Positions 47,024 through 56,875 of a stretch of DNA of 64,000 bases are shown here, piece after piece (positions within the stretch are counted from its first letter, which is position 1; every line of letters starts with the position of its first letter). Below the pieces are notes generated by a model, which worked only from the letters and a program-made list of their open reading frames with translations, did no database searches and was not told the origin of the DNA. The stretch comes from Bradyrhizobium sp. 141 (lineage in GTDB: Bacteria; Pseudomonadota; Alphaproteobacteria; Rhizobiales; Xanthobacteraceae), in assembly GCF_023074055.1 (NCBI RefSeq), contig NZ_JADPKR010000103.1:289661-353660 (forward strand), written 5' to 3'. Position numbers and translations under genes: made by a program.

Positions 47024-48886
47024 TTAGGAAATATATGTCCGGGCCAAAGTTCCAAGCGGGCCGACCAGGTCGAGATAGCGCTCGATCAAGTCGGGCCGGC
47101 CGACCAGATAGCCCTGCATCTCCTCGCAGGCCTCGCGCACCAGGAAGGCACGCTGCGCTTCCGTCTCCACCCCTTCGGCAAGGACCGGGATATTCAGGGC
47201 GTGCGCGAGGCTCAGGACCGCGCGGACAATCGCGGCCGATTGCGGCGTCGCCTCTAGATTGGAGATGAAACCGCGATCGATCTTGATCTTGTCGAACGGA
47301 AACGACTGCAGATAGGACAGCGAGGAATAGCCGGTACCGAAATCGTCCATCGCGATGCGGACGCCGAGCGCCTTCAGCCGCCGCAGCAAATTGAGCGCGC
47401 GGGTGAAATCGCCGATCAGCACACCCTCGGTGATCTCGACCTCGAGCCGCGTCGGGGCAAGCCCCGTCTCCAGCAGGATCTGATGGATCGAACGTTCGAG
47501 ATCGCCGGCCTGGAACTGGACCGGCGAGAAATTGACGGCGACCTGCAGGGGCCGCGGCCAGGATGCCGCCTCGCGGCACGCTTTGCGCAAGACCCATTCG
47601 CCAATCTGGACGATCAGCCCGTTCTCCTCGGCCAGCGGAATGAACTGGTCCGGCGGCACGAAGCCGCGGCTCGGATGGTTCCAGCGCAGCAGGGCCTCGA
47701 AGCCGATCACCTCGCCATCCACCCGCGCCTGCGGCTGGAAATAGACCAGGAACTGGTTCTGCTCCAGCGCATGTCGCAGATCGTGCTGCAACAGCCTGCG
47801 GTCGCGCAGCTCCCGGTCCATCTCAGATTCGAAGAAGCGCACCCGCCCCCTGCCCTCGCGCTTGGCACGATAGAGCGCTGAATCGGCGTTGGCGAGCAGC
47901 GTGGCGGCATTCACGCCGTCATCAGGATAAAACGCGATGCCGACGCTGAGGCCGACATGGGGAAGATAGTCGTCGACCTCGAGCTCCTTGCCGATCGTCT
48001 CGACCAGGCGTTCGGCGAGCGCCAGAACGTCCTCACGCCTGATGTCGTCAGGCATCAGGATCATGAACTCGTCGCCGCCGATACGAGCGACGAAGGCGCC
48101 GTCGGCTTCCGCGGCAAGCCGGTCCGCCGCCCCCCGCATCAGCATGTCGCCGACGGGATGGCCGAACACGTCGTTGACCTCCTTGAAGCGGTCGAGATCG
48201 AGGCTGAGCACGGCAAAACTGGTCGCCGCCTCCTGCGCCCGCTCCAACCGCTCGTCGAGCGCGGCGTTGAAGGCGCTGCGGTTCGGCAGATCAGTCAGCA
48301 CGTCATGATGCGCGAGGTGACTGATGCGTTCCTGGGTGTTGACGCGCTCGGTGACGTCCTCGATCACGCCGACCAGATATTGCGGATCGCCGGCATCGCC
48401 GGTGATCAGCATCTTTCGCGAGTTGACGACCCGGTCGTGACCCTTGACGCCGATTTCGAGCAGATGCTCCTCGAGGAACATCGGCATCCCGCTGGCAACG
48501 ACCCTGCGGTCTTGCTCATTGACCACGCGGGCGACATCTGCGGGGAATATCTCGTCGGGGGTCCTGCCCAGCATCTGCTCGCGCTGCAGGCCATAATAGT
48601 TCTCGCCGGCGCGGTTGAGCAGGATGTAACGGGAATCCTTCGCGCACTTCGCGAACACCGCGATCGGGATGTTCTCGACGATAGTGTCCAGGAACTCACG
48701 GGTCCGCAGCAGGTCTTCCTCGACCTCGTCGTGAGTCTGCGCGCGTGCGTCGATCATCCGCTGGCGCTCGCGATCACTCGCCTCATAGGCTGCGCCGACG
48801 AGCTCGCCCAGCTTGACGAGGTCGACCTGTCCGGCCGTGTCGGTGGCGCAACGAAGCTGCTCGGCGAACAAGCGATGCATACTCAT
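47024..48886 (-). CDS. PAS-GGDEF-EAL cyclic-di-GMP enzyme
   Basis: 620 residues: N-terminal helical region (1-60), PAS (about 62-180, FLDTIVENIPIAVFAK, YLVGVIEDVTER), GGDEF (190-355, active site intact GGDEF at 270-274), EAL (365-610, EALLRW at 397, DDFGTGYSSL, LAEGVET). The usual inhibitory RxxD I-site before GGDEF is replaced by ADGA. The EAL catalytic residues (E, N, E, DD, K, E) all appear present, so both activities are possible. Makes or degrades c-di-GMP; no membrane segment. Monocistronic. Confidence 0.92.
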   Translation of the reverse strand: MSMHRLFAEQLRCATDTAGQVDLVKLGELVGAAYEASDRERQRMIDARAQTHDEVEEDLLRTREFLDTIVENIPIAVFAKCAKDSRYILLNRAGENYYGLQREQMLGRTPDEIFPADVARVVNEQDRRVVASGMPMFLEEHLLEIGVKGHDRVVNSRKMLITGDAGDPQYLVGVIEDVTERVNTQERISHLAHHDVLTDLPNRSAFNAALDERLERAQEAATSFAVLSLDLDRFKEVNDVFGHPVGDMLMRGAADRLAAEADGAFVARIGGDEFMILMPDDIRREDVLALAERLVETIGKELEVDDYLPHVGLSVGIAFYPDDGVNAATLLANADSALYRAKREGRGRVRFFESEMDRELRDRRLLQHDLRHALEQNQFLVYFQPQARVDGEVIGFEALLRWNHPSRGFVPPDQFIPLAEENGLIVQIGEWVLRKACREAASWPRPLQVAVNFSPVQFQAGDLERSIHQILLETGLAPTRLEVEITEGVLIGDFTRALNLLRRLKALGVRIAMDDFGTGYSSLSYLQSFPFDKIKIDRGFISNLEATPQSAAIVRAVLSLAHALNIPVLAEGVETEAQRAFLVREACEEMQGYLVGRPDLIERYLDLVGPLGTLARTYIS

Positions 48887-49148
48887 GCCATCGCTCCACG
48901 CCGCACGCAGGCCTCATGCCCGCAGATATCCTCGATCCGCATCCCCGCGCTCTCTCAGAGTTCCTCAATCGAAGATTGCGGCGCATAGCGTTGCGCGGGA
49001 GTTAATCGAGCCTTCGTCTCCGGCGCATTGGTTACCCCGGCCTGAAGAGCCGGGCACTCCTGCGCGATATTCTCCGTAGAGCCCCGGAGACAAGTGATAC
49101 GTGCTGGCACAACCGGAACCGCGCCGTCTCCGATAGTGTCCCTTGGGT

Positions 49149-49886
49149 CTAGCGGATGCGCGCGCCTTCACCGAGGCGCATCGGATGCGCGGCATTATCC
49201 TGCAGCTTCGGAACCCGGCCGGCCTCGGCGGCGATGCGGATGGCTGCAATATTGGCCGCATATTCGGCAGCGCTCTTGCCGCGAAACACCGCGGAACCCG
49301 CCACCAGCGTATCGGCGCCCGCCGCCGCCACCGCAGCGGCATTGTCACGCGTGACGCCGCCGTCGACCTCGAGCCGGATCGGCCGGTCGCCGATCATGGT
49401 TCTGATCCGTTCGATTTTCTCGAGCTGGGATTCGAGGAAGGACTGGCCGCCAAATCCCGGATTGACTGTCATCACCAGCACGAGATCGACGCGATCGAGC
49501 ACATAGGCGATCGCGCTCTCGGGAGTGGCCGGACACAGGCTGACGCCGGCCTTCTTGCCGAGCGCACGGATCGCCTGGAGTGAGCGGTCGAGATGCGGGC
49601 CGGCTTCGGCGTGCACCGTGATGACGTCGGCGCCTGCCTTCGCGAACGCTTCGAGATAGGGATCGACAGGCGCGATCATCAGATGAACGTCGAACACCTT
49701 CTTCGTCAGCGGACGGATCGCCTTGATGACGTCGGCGCCATAACTGATGTTGGGGACGAAATGCCCGTCCATGATGTCGCAATGGATCCAGTCGGCGCCG
49801 GCCGTGTCGATTGCCGCGATCTCCTCGCCGAGGCGCGCGAAATCCGCGGCCAGAATCGAGGGAGCGATGATGATCTCTCTGGTCAT
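49149..49886 (-). CDS. rpe: ribulose-phosphate 3-epimerase
   Basis: 245 residues with the usual motifs: IIAPSILAADFARLGEE, DWIHCDIMDGHFVPNIS, DVHLMI, VMTVNPGFGGQSF, LEVDGGV and VAGSAVF. It interconverts ribulose 5-phosphate and xylulose 5-phosphate. The start overlaps the end of cbbX by four bases, so it is the last gene of the cbb operon (often called cbbE). The C-terminus (NAAHPMRLGEGARIR) is longer than in E. coli Rpe. Confidence 0.93.
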   Translation of the reverse strand: MTREIIIAPSILAADFARLGEEIAAIDTAGADWIHCDIMDGHFVPNISYGADVIKAIRPLTKKVFDVHLMIAPVDPYLEAFAKAGADVITVHAEAGPHLDRSLQAIRALGKKAGVSLCPATPESAIAYVLDRVDLVLVMTVNPGFGGQSFLESQLEKIERIRTMIGDRPIRLEVDGGVTRDNAAAVAAAGADTLVAGSAVFRGKSAAEYAANIAAIRIAAEAGRVPKLQDNAAHPMRLGEGARIR

Positions 49887-50815
49887 GGCTTTGCACTCCC
49901 CGCATCGGCGCCGCCGCTGAAGACGCGGCTCGCCAGGACGTCCATGGGATCGATGGTTTCGAGGTCGGCGACATCGAGCATGCGGTCGAGATCGGACACC
50001 AGGCGATCGGCCTGCCGCAGCCGGATGCGGTCGACGGCGTTGCGGATCGAGCGCGCATTGGAGAAGAACGGCTGCGTCCGGCGCAGCGCAATGTATCTCT
50101 CGAACGCCTCGCGCGCCGCAGCCGAGAGGCGATAGCCGCGCTCCTTCAACATCAGTTCGGCGATGACAAGCAGCTCGGCTTCGGCATAGTCCGGAAATTC
50201 GATGTGATGCGCGATGCGCGAACGGAAGCCGGGGTTGGAGGCGAAGAAGCTCGTCATCCGCTCGCCATAGCCGGCAAGGATCACGACCAGGTCGTCGCGC
50301 TGGTTCTCCATCACCTGGAGCAGGATCTCGATCGCCTCCTGGCCGTAGTCGCGCTCGTTGTCGGGGCGATGGAGATAATAGGCCTCGTCGATGAACAACA
50401 CGCCGCCCATCGCCTTCTTCAAGATCTCCTTCGTCTTCGGCGCGGTGTGGCCGATGTATTGACCGACGAGATCGTCACGCGTGACCGAGATCACCTGCCC
50501 GCGCCGCACGAAGCCGAGACCGTGCAGGATCTTGGCCATGCGCAGCGCCACCGTGGTCTTGCCGGTGCCGGGATTGCCGGTGAACGACATGTGCAGCGTC
50601 GGAGGCGCGGAGGCCAGGCCCGCGCGCTGCCGGATGCGTTCGATCAGCAGCAGCGAGGCGATCTGGCGCACGCGGTTCTTCACCGGCTTCAATCCGACCA
50701 GCTCCTGCTCGAGCTGCTGCAGCGTGTCGGTGATCCCGGCAGCTTCAGCTTCCTTGCGGAGATCGAAACTGGTCTCGCCGGGCTCAGTCGTGGTTGCGTG
50801 GGGAACGTCCAGCAT
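49883..50815 (-). CDS. cbbX: CbbX, AAA+ Rubisco activase (red type)
   Basis: 310 residues: Walker A GNPGTGKTTVA, Walker B VLFIDEAYYL, sensor 1 VVILAGYGERM, and Arg finger region NPGFRSRIAHHIEF. CbbX removes inhibitory sugar phosphates from red-type Rubisco by pulling on the CbbL C-terminus. The gene lies directly after cbbS with a hairpin in the 99-bp gap. Confidence 0.95.
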   Translation of the reverse strand: MLDVPHATTTEPGETSFDLRKEAEAAGITDTLQQLEQELVGLKPVKNRVRQIASLLLIERIRQRAGLASAPPTLHMSFTGNPGTGKTTVALRMAKILHGLGFVRRGQVISVTRDDLVGQYIGHTAPKTKEILKKAMGGVLFIDEAYYLHRPDNERDYGQEAIEILLQVMENQRDDLVVILAGYGERMTSFFASNPGFRSRIAHHIEFPDYAEAELLVIAELMLKERGYRLSAAAREAFERYIALRRTQPFFSNARSIRNAVDRIRLRQADRLVSDLDRMLDVADLETIDPMDVLASRVFSGGADAGSAKP

Positions 50816-50835
50816 AGCTACCCTCGAAGAAAAGA

Positions 50836-50860
50836 GCTTCGCCGCCGGGAGCGGCGAAGC
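50836..50860 (-). terminator. hairpin between cbbS and cbbX
   Basis: GCTTCGCCGC (50836-50845), loop CGGGA, GCGGCGAAGC (50851-50860): perfect 10-bp stem without T-run. Probably a processing or stability element that keeps cbbLS mRNA more abundant than downstream cbbX-rpe. Confidence 0.55.
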
Positions 50861-50914
50861 AGTGGTCCGCCAAGGATGCGGAGCAGGGAGAGCTCCGCGC
50901 GGAAGCGGATGGCT

Positions 50915-51322
50915 TTAAGTTGACGCGTGCGCGGCCGGCCTTCGCACGGTGGTGTAACGGATCGCGCGGCCGCCGACTTCCTGCCGCACCAATTCGAACT
51001 CCGCCTCTTGCGGCGGCCGGTTGACGAGGAAGGAGATCCGCACCGATTCCCAGCCATGGCTGGAATCGAAGCCGCTGATGCGGATGTAGCGGTCGCCATA
51101 CACCCTGCGGCACTCCGCGAGCTCCATCATCACGCCGGCGGCGTCCTGAAGGTCGAACATCGGCAGGCCCCACATCTCCCAATAGGTATTGCGGGGATGG
51201 GGATCGTCGGTGAACTCGATATTCACCGCCCAGCCGTTTCCAAGGCAATATTGCACCTGCTTGGTGATCTGGTCGTCGGTGAGATCGGGCAGGAACGAAA
51301 AGCAACCCTGAGTGAGTTTCAT
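50915..51322 (-). CDS. cbbS: ribulose-bisphosphate carboxylase small subunit
   Basis: ATG 51322, 11 bp after cbbL. 135 residues, of red-type length: MKLTQGCFSFLPDLTDDQIT, YCLGNGWAVNIEFTDD, HPRNTYWEMWGLPMFDLQDA, then a C-terminal extension (FDSSHGWESVRISFLVNRP) forming the beta-hairpin barrel typical of red-type enzymes. Eight copies cap the CbbL octamer. Confidence 0.96.
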   Translation of the reverse strand: MKLTQGCFSFLPDLTDDQITKQVQYCLGNGWAVNIEFTDDPHPRNTYWEMWGLPMFDLQDAAGVMMELAECRRVYGDRYIRISGFDSSHGWESVRISFLVNRPPQEAEFELVRQEVGGRAIRYTTVRRPAAHAST

Positions 51323-51333
51323 GCTGCGTCTCC

Positions 51334-52794
51334 TCAAACGGTTTCGAGCGCGGTCGGCACGAAGTCCGGCGTGTCGGTGGATTGATAATTGAAGGTCACG
51401 TCCTTCCAGACTTCGAGCGCCGCCTTCAGCGGCGTGCACGTCTCCGCCGCCCGGGCCAGGATCTCCGGGCCCTCGTGGACGTAGTCGCGCCCCTCGTTGC
51501 GAGCGAGGATCATCGCTTCCAACGCCACGCGGTTGGCGATCGCGCCGGCCGCAATGCCCATGGGGTGGCCGATGGTGCCGCCGCCGAACTGCAGGACGAC
51601 GTCTTCGCCCAGGAGGTCGAGTAGCTGGTGCATCTGGCCGGCATGGATGCCGCCCGAGGCGACCGGCATCATCTTGTTGAGGCTCGCCCAGGACTGGTCG
51701 AAGAACAGGCCGTGCTCGAGCTTGGTCGGGTTGAAGTCCTCGCGGCAGACATCGTAATAGCCGCGCGTGGTGTTGGGATCGCCTTCCAGCTTGCCGACCA
51801 CCGTGCCGGCATGGATGTGGTCGACGCCGGCAAGCCGCATCCATTTAGCAATGACGCGGAACGACACGCCATGGCTCTTCTGCCGGGTGTAGGTCGAGTG
51901 TCCGGCGCGATGCAGGTGCAGGATCATGTCGTTGCGCCGCGCCCATTTGGCCATCGACTGGATCGCGGTGTAGCCGATCACGAGGTCGATCATGACGATG
52001 CACGACCCGAGCTCCTTGGCGAACTCGGCACGCTCGTACATGTCCTCCATCGTGCCCGCGGTGATGTTCAGGTACGTGCCCTTCACTTCCCCGGAGGCGG
52101 CCTGCGCGCGGTTCACGGCTTCCATGCAGTACAGGAAACGATCGCGCCAGTGCATGAAGGGCTGCGAGTTGATGTTCTCGTCGTCCTTGGTGAAATCGAG
52201 CCCGCCCTTCAGCGCCTCATAGACGACGCGGCCATAGTTGCGGCCCGAAAGCCCGAGCTTCGGCTTCACCGTCGCGCCCAGCAGCGGCCGGCCGAACTTG
52301 TCCAGGCGCTCGCGCTCGACCACGATGCCGGTCGCCGGCCCCTGGAACGTCTTCACATAGGCGACGGGGAAGCGCATGTCCTCGAGACGCAAGGCCTTGA
52401 GCGGCTTGAAGCCGAACACGTTGCCGATAATCGAGGCCGAGAGGTTGGCGATCGAACCCGGCTCGAACAGATCGAGATCATAGGCGATATAGGCGAAATA
52501 CGAGCCCGGCGTGCCCGGCACCGGATCGACACGGTAGCATTTTGCGCGATATTTCTCCGCCGCGGTCAGCCGATCGGTCCACACCACGGTCCAGGTCGCG
52601 GTCGAGGATTCGCCGGCGACTGCGGCCGACGCCTCGATCGGGTCGACGCCTTCCTGCGGCGTGACACGAAACAGCGCGATCACATCCGTGTCCTTTGGCG
52701 TGTAGTCGGGCTCCCAATAGCCCATGCGCTTGTATTCCATCACGCCGGAACGATAGCGCTCTTTGCCGCGGACTGTGCCTGCATGTGCGTTCAT
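51334..52794 (-). CDS. cbbL: ribulose-bisphosphate carboxylase large subunit (form I, red type)
   Basis: 486 residues. Catalytic features: KPKLGLSGRNYGR, the carbamylated Lys in GGLDFTKDDENINSQPF, HLHRAGHSTYTRQKSHG, loop 6 GTVVGKLEGDP, and GGGTIGHP. It carboxylates ribulose 1,5-bisphosphate in the Calvin cycle. Form IC, given the CbbX partner and extended CbbS. In the middle of the eight-gene cbb operon. Confidence 0.97.
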   Translation of the reverse strand: MNAHAGTVRGKERYRSGVMEYKRMGYWEPDYTPKDTDVIALFRVTPQEGVDPIEASAAVAGESSTATWTVVWTDRLTAAEKYRAKCYRVDPVPGTPGSYFAYIAYDLDLFEPGSIANLSASIIGNVFGFKPLKALRLEDMRFPVAYVKTFQGPATGIVVERERLDKFGRPLLGATVKPKLGLSGRNYGRVVYEALKGGLDFTKDDENINSQPFMHWRDRFLYCMEAVNRAQAASGEVKGTYLNITAGTMEDMYERAEFAKELGSCIVMIDLVIGYTAIQSMAKWARRNDMILHLHRAGHSTYTRQKSHGVSFRVIAKWMRLAGVDHIHAGTVVGKLEGDPNTTRGYYDVCREDFNPTKLEHGLFFDQSWASLNKMMPVASGGIHAGQMHQLLDLLGEDVVLQFGGGTIGHPMGIAAGAIANRVALEAMILARNEGRDYVHEGPEILARAAETCTPLKAALEVWKDVTFNYQSTDTPDFVPTALETV

Positions 52795-52836
52795 GTCTCT
52801 CTCCTGCTGTTTTCTCTGCTGCTCTTTTCTGATCGA

Positions 52837-53922
52837 TTAGGCCGCAACGGGTTCACGGGCGTCGATGCGCGGGTCCAATTCGCCCGCGCGATAGCGCCGT
52901 GCCATTTCGCTCAAGGGAATGACCTTGATCTTGCTGGCGTGGCCCGCAGTGCCGAACTGCTCGAAACGCTCGCGGCAAAGCTCACGCATCGCGTCCATCG
53001 CGGGCTTCAGGAACTTCCGTGGATCGAATTCGGAGCGCGTTTGCGCTGCGACCTTGCGGAACACCGCGGTCATCGCGAGGCGACAATCGGTGTCGATGTT
53101 GACCTTGCGTACGCCGCTCTTGATGCCGCGAACGATCTCCTCGACCGGCACGCCCCAGGTCTGAGGCATCTCGCCGCCGAACTGGTTGAACATGTCCTGG
53201 AGCGGCTGCGGCACCGAGGATGAGCCATGCATCACCAGATGCGTGTTCGGCAGGCGGCGATGGATCTCCTCGACCACCCGCATCGCCAGGATGTCACCAT
53301 CAGGCTTGCGGCTGAACTTGTAGGCGCCGTGCGAGGTACCCATCGCGATGGCGAGCGCATCGACCTTGGTGGCGCGGACGAAGTCGACCGCCTGGTCGGG
53401 ATCGGTCAAGAGCTGGTCATGGCTGACCTTGCCCTCGACGCCGTGGCCATCTTCCTGTTCGCCGCCGCCGTGTTCGAGCGAGCCGAGCACGCCGAGCTCG
53501 CCCTCGACGGATGCGCCGACCCAATGCGCGAGATCGACGACGCGTCGGGTGATTGCGACGTTGTAGTCGTAATCGGCCGCCGTCTTGGCATCGGCCTTGA
53601 GCGAGCCGTCCATCATGACGGACGTGAAGCCGTGGGCGATGGCGGACGCGCAAGTCGCTTCGTCATTGCCATGGTCCTGATGCATGCAGAGCGGAATGTC
53701 CGGATAGGTCCGCTCCAGCGCGTCGATCATGTGCGAGAGCATGAGGTCGCCGGCATAGCTGCGCGCACCGCGCGAGGCCTGCATGATCACGGGCGCATCG
53801 ACCTCGGCGGCCGCCTGCATGATCGCGATGCCCTGCTCCATGTTGTTGATGTTGAACGCCGGCACCGCGTAACCGTAGCTGGCGGCGTGATCGAGCAGTT
53901 GACGAAGTGTGATACGGGCCAC
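52837..53922 (-). CDS. cbbA: class II fructose-1,6-bisphosphate aldolase
   Basis: 361 residues; the sequence NINNMEQG and the zinc-binding His in CMHQDHGND, GTSHGAYKF and VMHGSSSVPQ match Calvin-cycle-type class II aldolases, with NIDTDCRLA near the end. In the cycle it condenses triose phosphates to fructose and sedoheptulose bisphosphates. Gap to cbbL 42 bp, to cbbT 12 bp. Confidence 0.95.
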   Translation of the reverse strand: MARITLRQLLDHAASYGYAVPAFNINNMEQGIAIMQAAAEVDAPVIMQASRGARSYAGDLMLSHMIDALERTYPDIPLCMHQDHGNDEATCASAIAHGFTSVMMDGSLKADAKTAADYDYNVAITRRVVDLAHWVGASVEGELGVLGSLEHGGGEQEDGHGVEGKVSHDQLLTDPDQAVDFVRATKVDALAIAMGTSHGAYKFSRKPDGDILAMRVVEEIHRRLPNTHLVMHGSSSVPQPLQDMFNQFGGEMPQTWGVPVEEIVRGIKSGVRKVNIDTDCRLAMTAVFRKVAAQTRSEFDPRKFLKPAMDAMRELCRERFEQFGTAGHASKIKVIPLSEMARRYRAGELDPRIDAREPVAA

Positions 53923-53934
53923 GAGAAGTCCTCC

Positions 53935-55953
53935 TTATTGTCTCTTGCGAGCGATCGCCCGGCGGGCGGCTTCCGCAATGCTCTGCGGAGTGATGCCGAA
54001 TTCGCGGTAGAGCACGGGCGCCGGCGCCGAGGCGCCGAAGCCGCGCATGCCGACGAATTCGCCCTCAGCGCCGATCCAGCGATACCAGTCGCCGGCGACG
54101 GCCGCCTCGACACCGACCCGTGGCGCGGTGCCGAGAACAGCGGCGCGGTAATCCTCCGGCTGCTCCTCGAACAGCGCGAAGCATGGCGCGGAGACCACGG
54201 CGGCGCGAACGTGCTCGGTCGCAAGCAGGCGCGCGGCCTCCAGCGCGATCGACACTTCCGAGCCGGTCGCCATCAACGTCACGTCGCGGCCGCCATCGGG
54301 CGAGACGATCAGATAGGCGCCGCGCGCGACGCGGTTCCTGCCGCGCACATCGCTGCGGAAGGTCGGCAATGCCTGACGCGACAGGCACAGCACGGAGGGA
54401 CGATCTTCCGCTTCGAGTGCGCAGTCCCAGGCTTCCAGGGTCTCGACCGCATCGGCGGGACGGAATACGAGCAAGTTCGGAATGACGCGCAGCGCCGCAA
54501 GATGCTCGACCGGCTGATGCGTCGGCCCGTCCTCGCCGAGCCCGATGGAATCGTGGGTCATCACGTGGATGACGCGCAGCCGCATCAGGGCCGCGAGGCG
54601 GATCGCCGGTCGGCTGTAATCGGAGAACGCGAGGAAGGTGCCACCGTAGGGAATGAACCCACCGTGCAGCGCGAGGCCATTCATCGCGGCGGCCATGCCG
54701 TGCTCGCGAATGCCGTAATGGATGTAGTCGCCGGCGAACGCGCCGGGCTTGACGGGGGCCTGCGCCTTGGCATGCGTCAGGTTCGAATGCGTCAGATCCG
54801 CCGAGCCGCCGACAAATCCGGGAATGGTCCCCGCGATGCCGTCGAGCACCTGTTGCGAGGCCTGGCGTGTCGCCAGCTTCGGACGCTCGGTGGCGTAGCG
54901 TTCGCGCAATTTCGCCGCCGCCTGGGCATAGGCGTTCGGCAGGGCGACTGCCTTGCCCTCGATGAACATGTCGCGCTGCTCGGGCGTCGCGCATTCATAG
55001 CGGTCGAGCCAGGCGAGACGCGCGACCTGCCCGCGCTGTCCGATCATCCGCCACGCCTTCGAGATCGGGATCGGCACCACGAAGGGCTGATAGTCCCAGC
55101 CGAGGGACCGGCGCGCCGCCGCGGTCTGCTCGGTGCCGAGCGGCGCGCCATGCGCCTTCTCGGTACCTTGCCGGTCCGGTGCGCCATAGCCGATGATGGT
55201 GCGGCAAGCGATCAGCGACGGTTTTGCGGTTTCGCGCTCTTCCGCGATCGCTAGCGCAACTGCTTCGGGATCGTGCCCATCGACACGGCGCACCGACCAG
55301 CCGGACGCGGCGAAGCGCGCGAGCTGGTCATCGGAGGTCGCAAGCGACGTGGGCCCGTCGATGGAGATGCCGTTGTCGTCGAACAGCACGATCAGGCGGC
55401 CGAGCTGGAGATGGCCGGCGAGCGAGATCGCCTCCTGGCTGATGCCTTCCATCAGGCAGCCATCGCCGGCGATGACATAAGTGAAGTGATCGACGAGACT
55501 GTCGCCATGCCGTGCGTTGGCCATCCGCTCGGCGAGCGCCATGCCGACCGCGGTCGCGATCCCCTGTCCCAATGGCCCTGTCGTGGTCTCCACGCCCGGC
55601 GTATGGCCGTATTCCGGATGCCCCGGCGTCTTCGAGCCCCATTGCCGGAAGGCCTTGATGTCGTCGAGGCTGACGTCGCCGCCGGTCAGATGCAGCAGCG
55701 CGTAGAGCAACATCGAGCCGTGGCCCGCCGATAGCACGAAGCGATCGCGGTCGGGCCAGTTCGGATGCGCCGAGTCGAATTTCAGGAAGCGCGAGAACAG
55801 CACGGTCGCGACATCGGCCATTCCCATGGGCAGACCCGGATGGCCCGACTGCGACGTCTCGATGGCATCGACCGCGAGGAAGCGGACGGCGTTGGCGAGA
55901 TCATTGTGCGTGACTGCATTGAGGTCGGCTTCGGCATGAACCGAGATGTTCAT
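53935..55953 (-). CDS. cbbT: transketolase
   Basis: ATG 55953 (MNISVHAEADL) follows GGGAGGAT; the open frame extends to 55983. 672 residues: SGHPGLPMGMADVATVLF, thiamine motif GDGCLMEGISQEA ending in FDDN, EDGPTHQPVEHLA, and RQALPTFRSD. It transfers two-carbon units between sugar phosphates in the Calvin and pentose phosphate cycles. Confidence 0.95.
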   Translation of the reverse strand: MNISVHAEADLNAVTHNDLANAVRFLAVDAIETSQSGHPGLPMGMADVATVLFSRFLKFDSAHPNWPDRDRFVLSAGHGSMLLYALLHLTGGDVSLDDIKAFRQWGSKTPGHPEYGHTPGVETTTGPLGQGIATAVGMALAERMANARHGDSLVDHFTYVIAGDGCLMEGISQEAISLAGHLQLGRLIVLFDDNGISIDGPTSLATSDDQLARFAASGWSVRRVDGHDPEAVALAIAEERETAKPSLIACRTIIGYGAPDRQGTEKAHGAPLGTEQTAAARRSLGWDYQPFVVPIPISKAWRMIGQRGQVARLAWLDRYECATPEQRDMFIEGKAVALPNAYAQAAAKLRERYATERPKLATRQASQQVLDGIAGTIPGFVGGSADLTHSNLTHAKAQAPVKPGAFAGDYIHYGIREHGMAAAMNGLALHGGFIPYGGTFLAFSDYSRPAIRLAALMRLRVIHVMTHDSIGLGEDGPTHQPVEHLAALRVIPNLLVFRPADAVETLEAWDCALEAEDRPSVLCLSRQALPTFRSDVRGRNRVARGAYLIVSPDGGRDVTLMATGSEVSIALEAARLLATEHVRAAVVSAPCFALFEEQPEDYRAAVLGTAPRVGVEAAVAGDWYRWIGAEGEFVGMRGFGASAPAPVLYREFGITPQSIAEAARRAIARKRQ

Positions 55954-55987
55954 CGGATCCTCCCATTGTTGTCGTTGTTGCACGTCA

Positions 55988-56863
55988 TCACTTCATGCTC
56001 CGCTTGCGCTCGATGAGCTGCATGATCAGCGGCGTCAGGATCAGCTGCATCGCGAGATCGAGTTTCGCGCCGGGGCAGACGATCGAATTCGCGCGCGACA
56101 TCCAGCTCTGGGGCAGCATCGAGAGCAGATAGGGGAAATCGATGCCGCGCGGATTCTTGAAGCGGATCACCACCATCGATTCGTCCGGCGTCGGGATCCA
56201 GCGGGCGATGAACGGATTGGAGGTGTCCACCGTCGGCACGCGCTGGAAGTTGATGTCGGTCTCGGTGAATTGCGGGCAGATGTAGTGGATGTAGTCCGGC
56301 ATCCGCCGCAGGATGGTGTCGGTGACCGCCTCGGTCGAATATCCGCGCGCGCTGCGATCGCGGTGCAGCTTCTGGATCCATTCGAGATTGATGACCGGAA
56401 CGACGCCGATCTTCAGGTCGGCATAGCGCGCGACATTGACCTTGTCGGTGACGACGGCGCCGTGCAGGCCCTCGTAGAACAACAGGTCTGAATTCTCCGG
56501 CAGCCGCTTCCAGTCGGTGAAGGTGCCGGGCGCTGCGCCATGCAGCGCGGACTCCTCGGCGTCATGCACGTAATGCCGTGTCGTCGCCGTGCCGGTCTCG
56601 CCATAGTCGCGGAACGCGCGCTCCAGCTCCTCGAACAGATTGGTCTCGGGGCTGAAATGGCTGAAATGCTTGTTGCCGCGATCGGCCTCCTTCGCCATCT
56701 GCGCACGCATCTCGGCGCGATCGTAGCGATGGAAGGCGTCACCCTCGATGTAGGCGGCGTTGACCTTCTCGCGGAAAAATATCTGCTCGAAGGTCTTCTT
56801 GACCGAGGTGGTGCCGGCGCCGGAGGAGCCGGTGATGGAGATGATCGGATGCTTCCTGGACAT
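55988..56863 (-). CDS. cbbP: phosphoribulokinase (bacterial class I)
   Basis: 291 residues: P-loop ITGSSGAGTTSVKKTFE, then YIEGDAFHRYDRAEMRAQM, HFSPETNLFEELE, and FYEGLHGAVVTD. Class I enzymes are octamers regulated allosterically (NADH activation, AMP inhibition). Makes ribulose 1,5-bisphosphate from ribulose 5-phosphate with ATP, the Calvin-cycle-specific step feeding CbbLS. Confidence 0.96.
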   Translation of the reverse strand: MSRKHPIISITGSSGAGTTSVKKTFEQIFFREKVNAAYIEGDAFHRYDRAEMRAQMAKEADRGNKHFSHFSPETNLFEELERAFRDYGETGTATTRHYVHDAEESALHGAAPGTFTDWKRLPENSDLLFYEGLHGAVVTDKVNVARYADLKIGVVPVINLEWIQKLHRDRSARGYSTEAVTDTILRRMPDYIHYICPQFTETDINFQRVPTVDTSNPFIARWIPTPDESMVVIRFKNPRGIDFPYLLSMLPQSWMSRANSIVCPGAKLDLAMQLILTPLIMQLIERKRSMK

Positions 56864-56875
56864 GGGACGCCTCGC

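Noticed and set aside
51628..53223. Long plus-strand frame opposite cbbL and cbbA
   Set aside because: Shadow of highly biased codons in the Calvin genes; no recognisable domain.
53227..55254. 675-codon plus-strand frame opposite cbbT
   Set aside because: Antisense of transketolase, His/Arg/Gly-rich composition typical of shadows.
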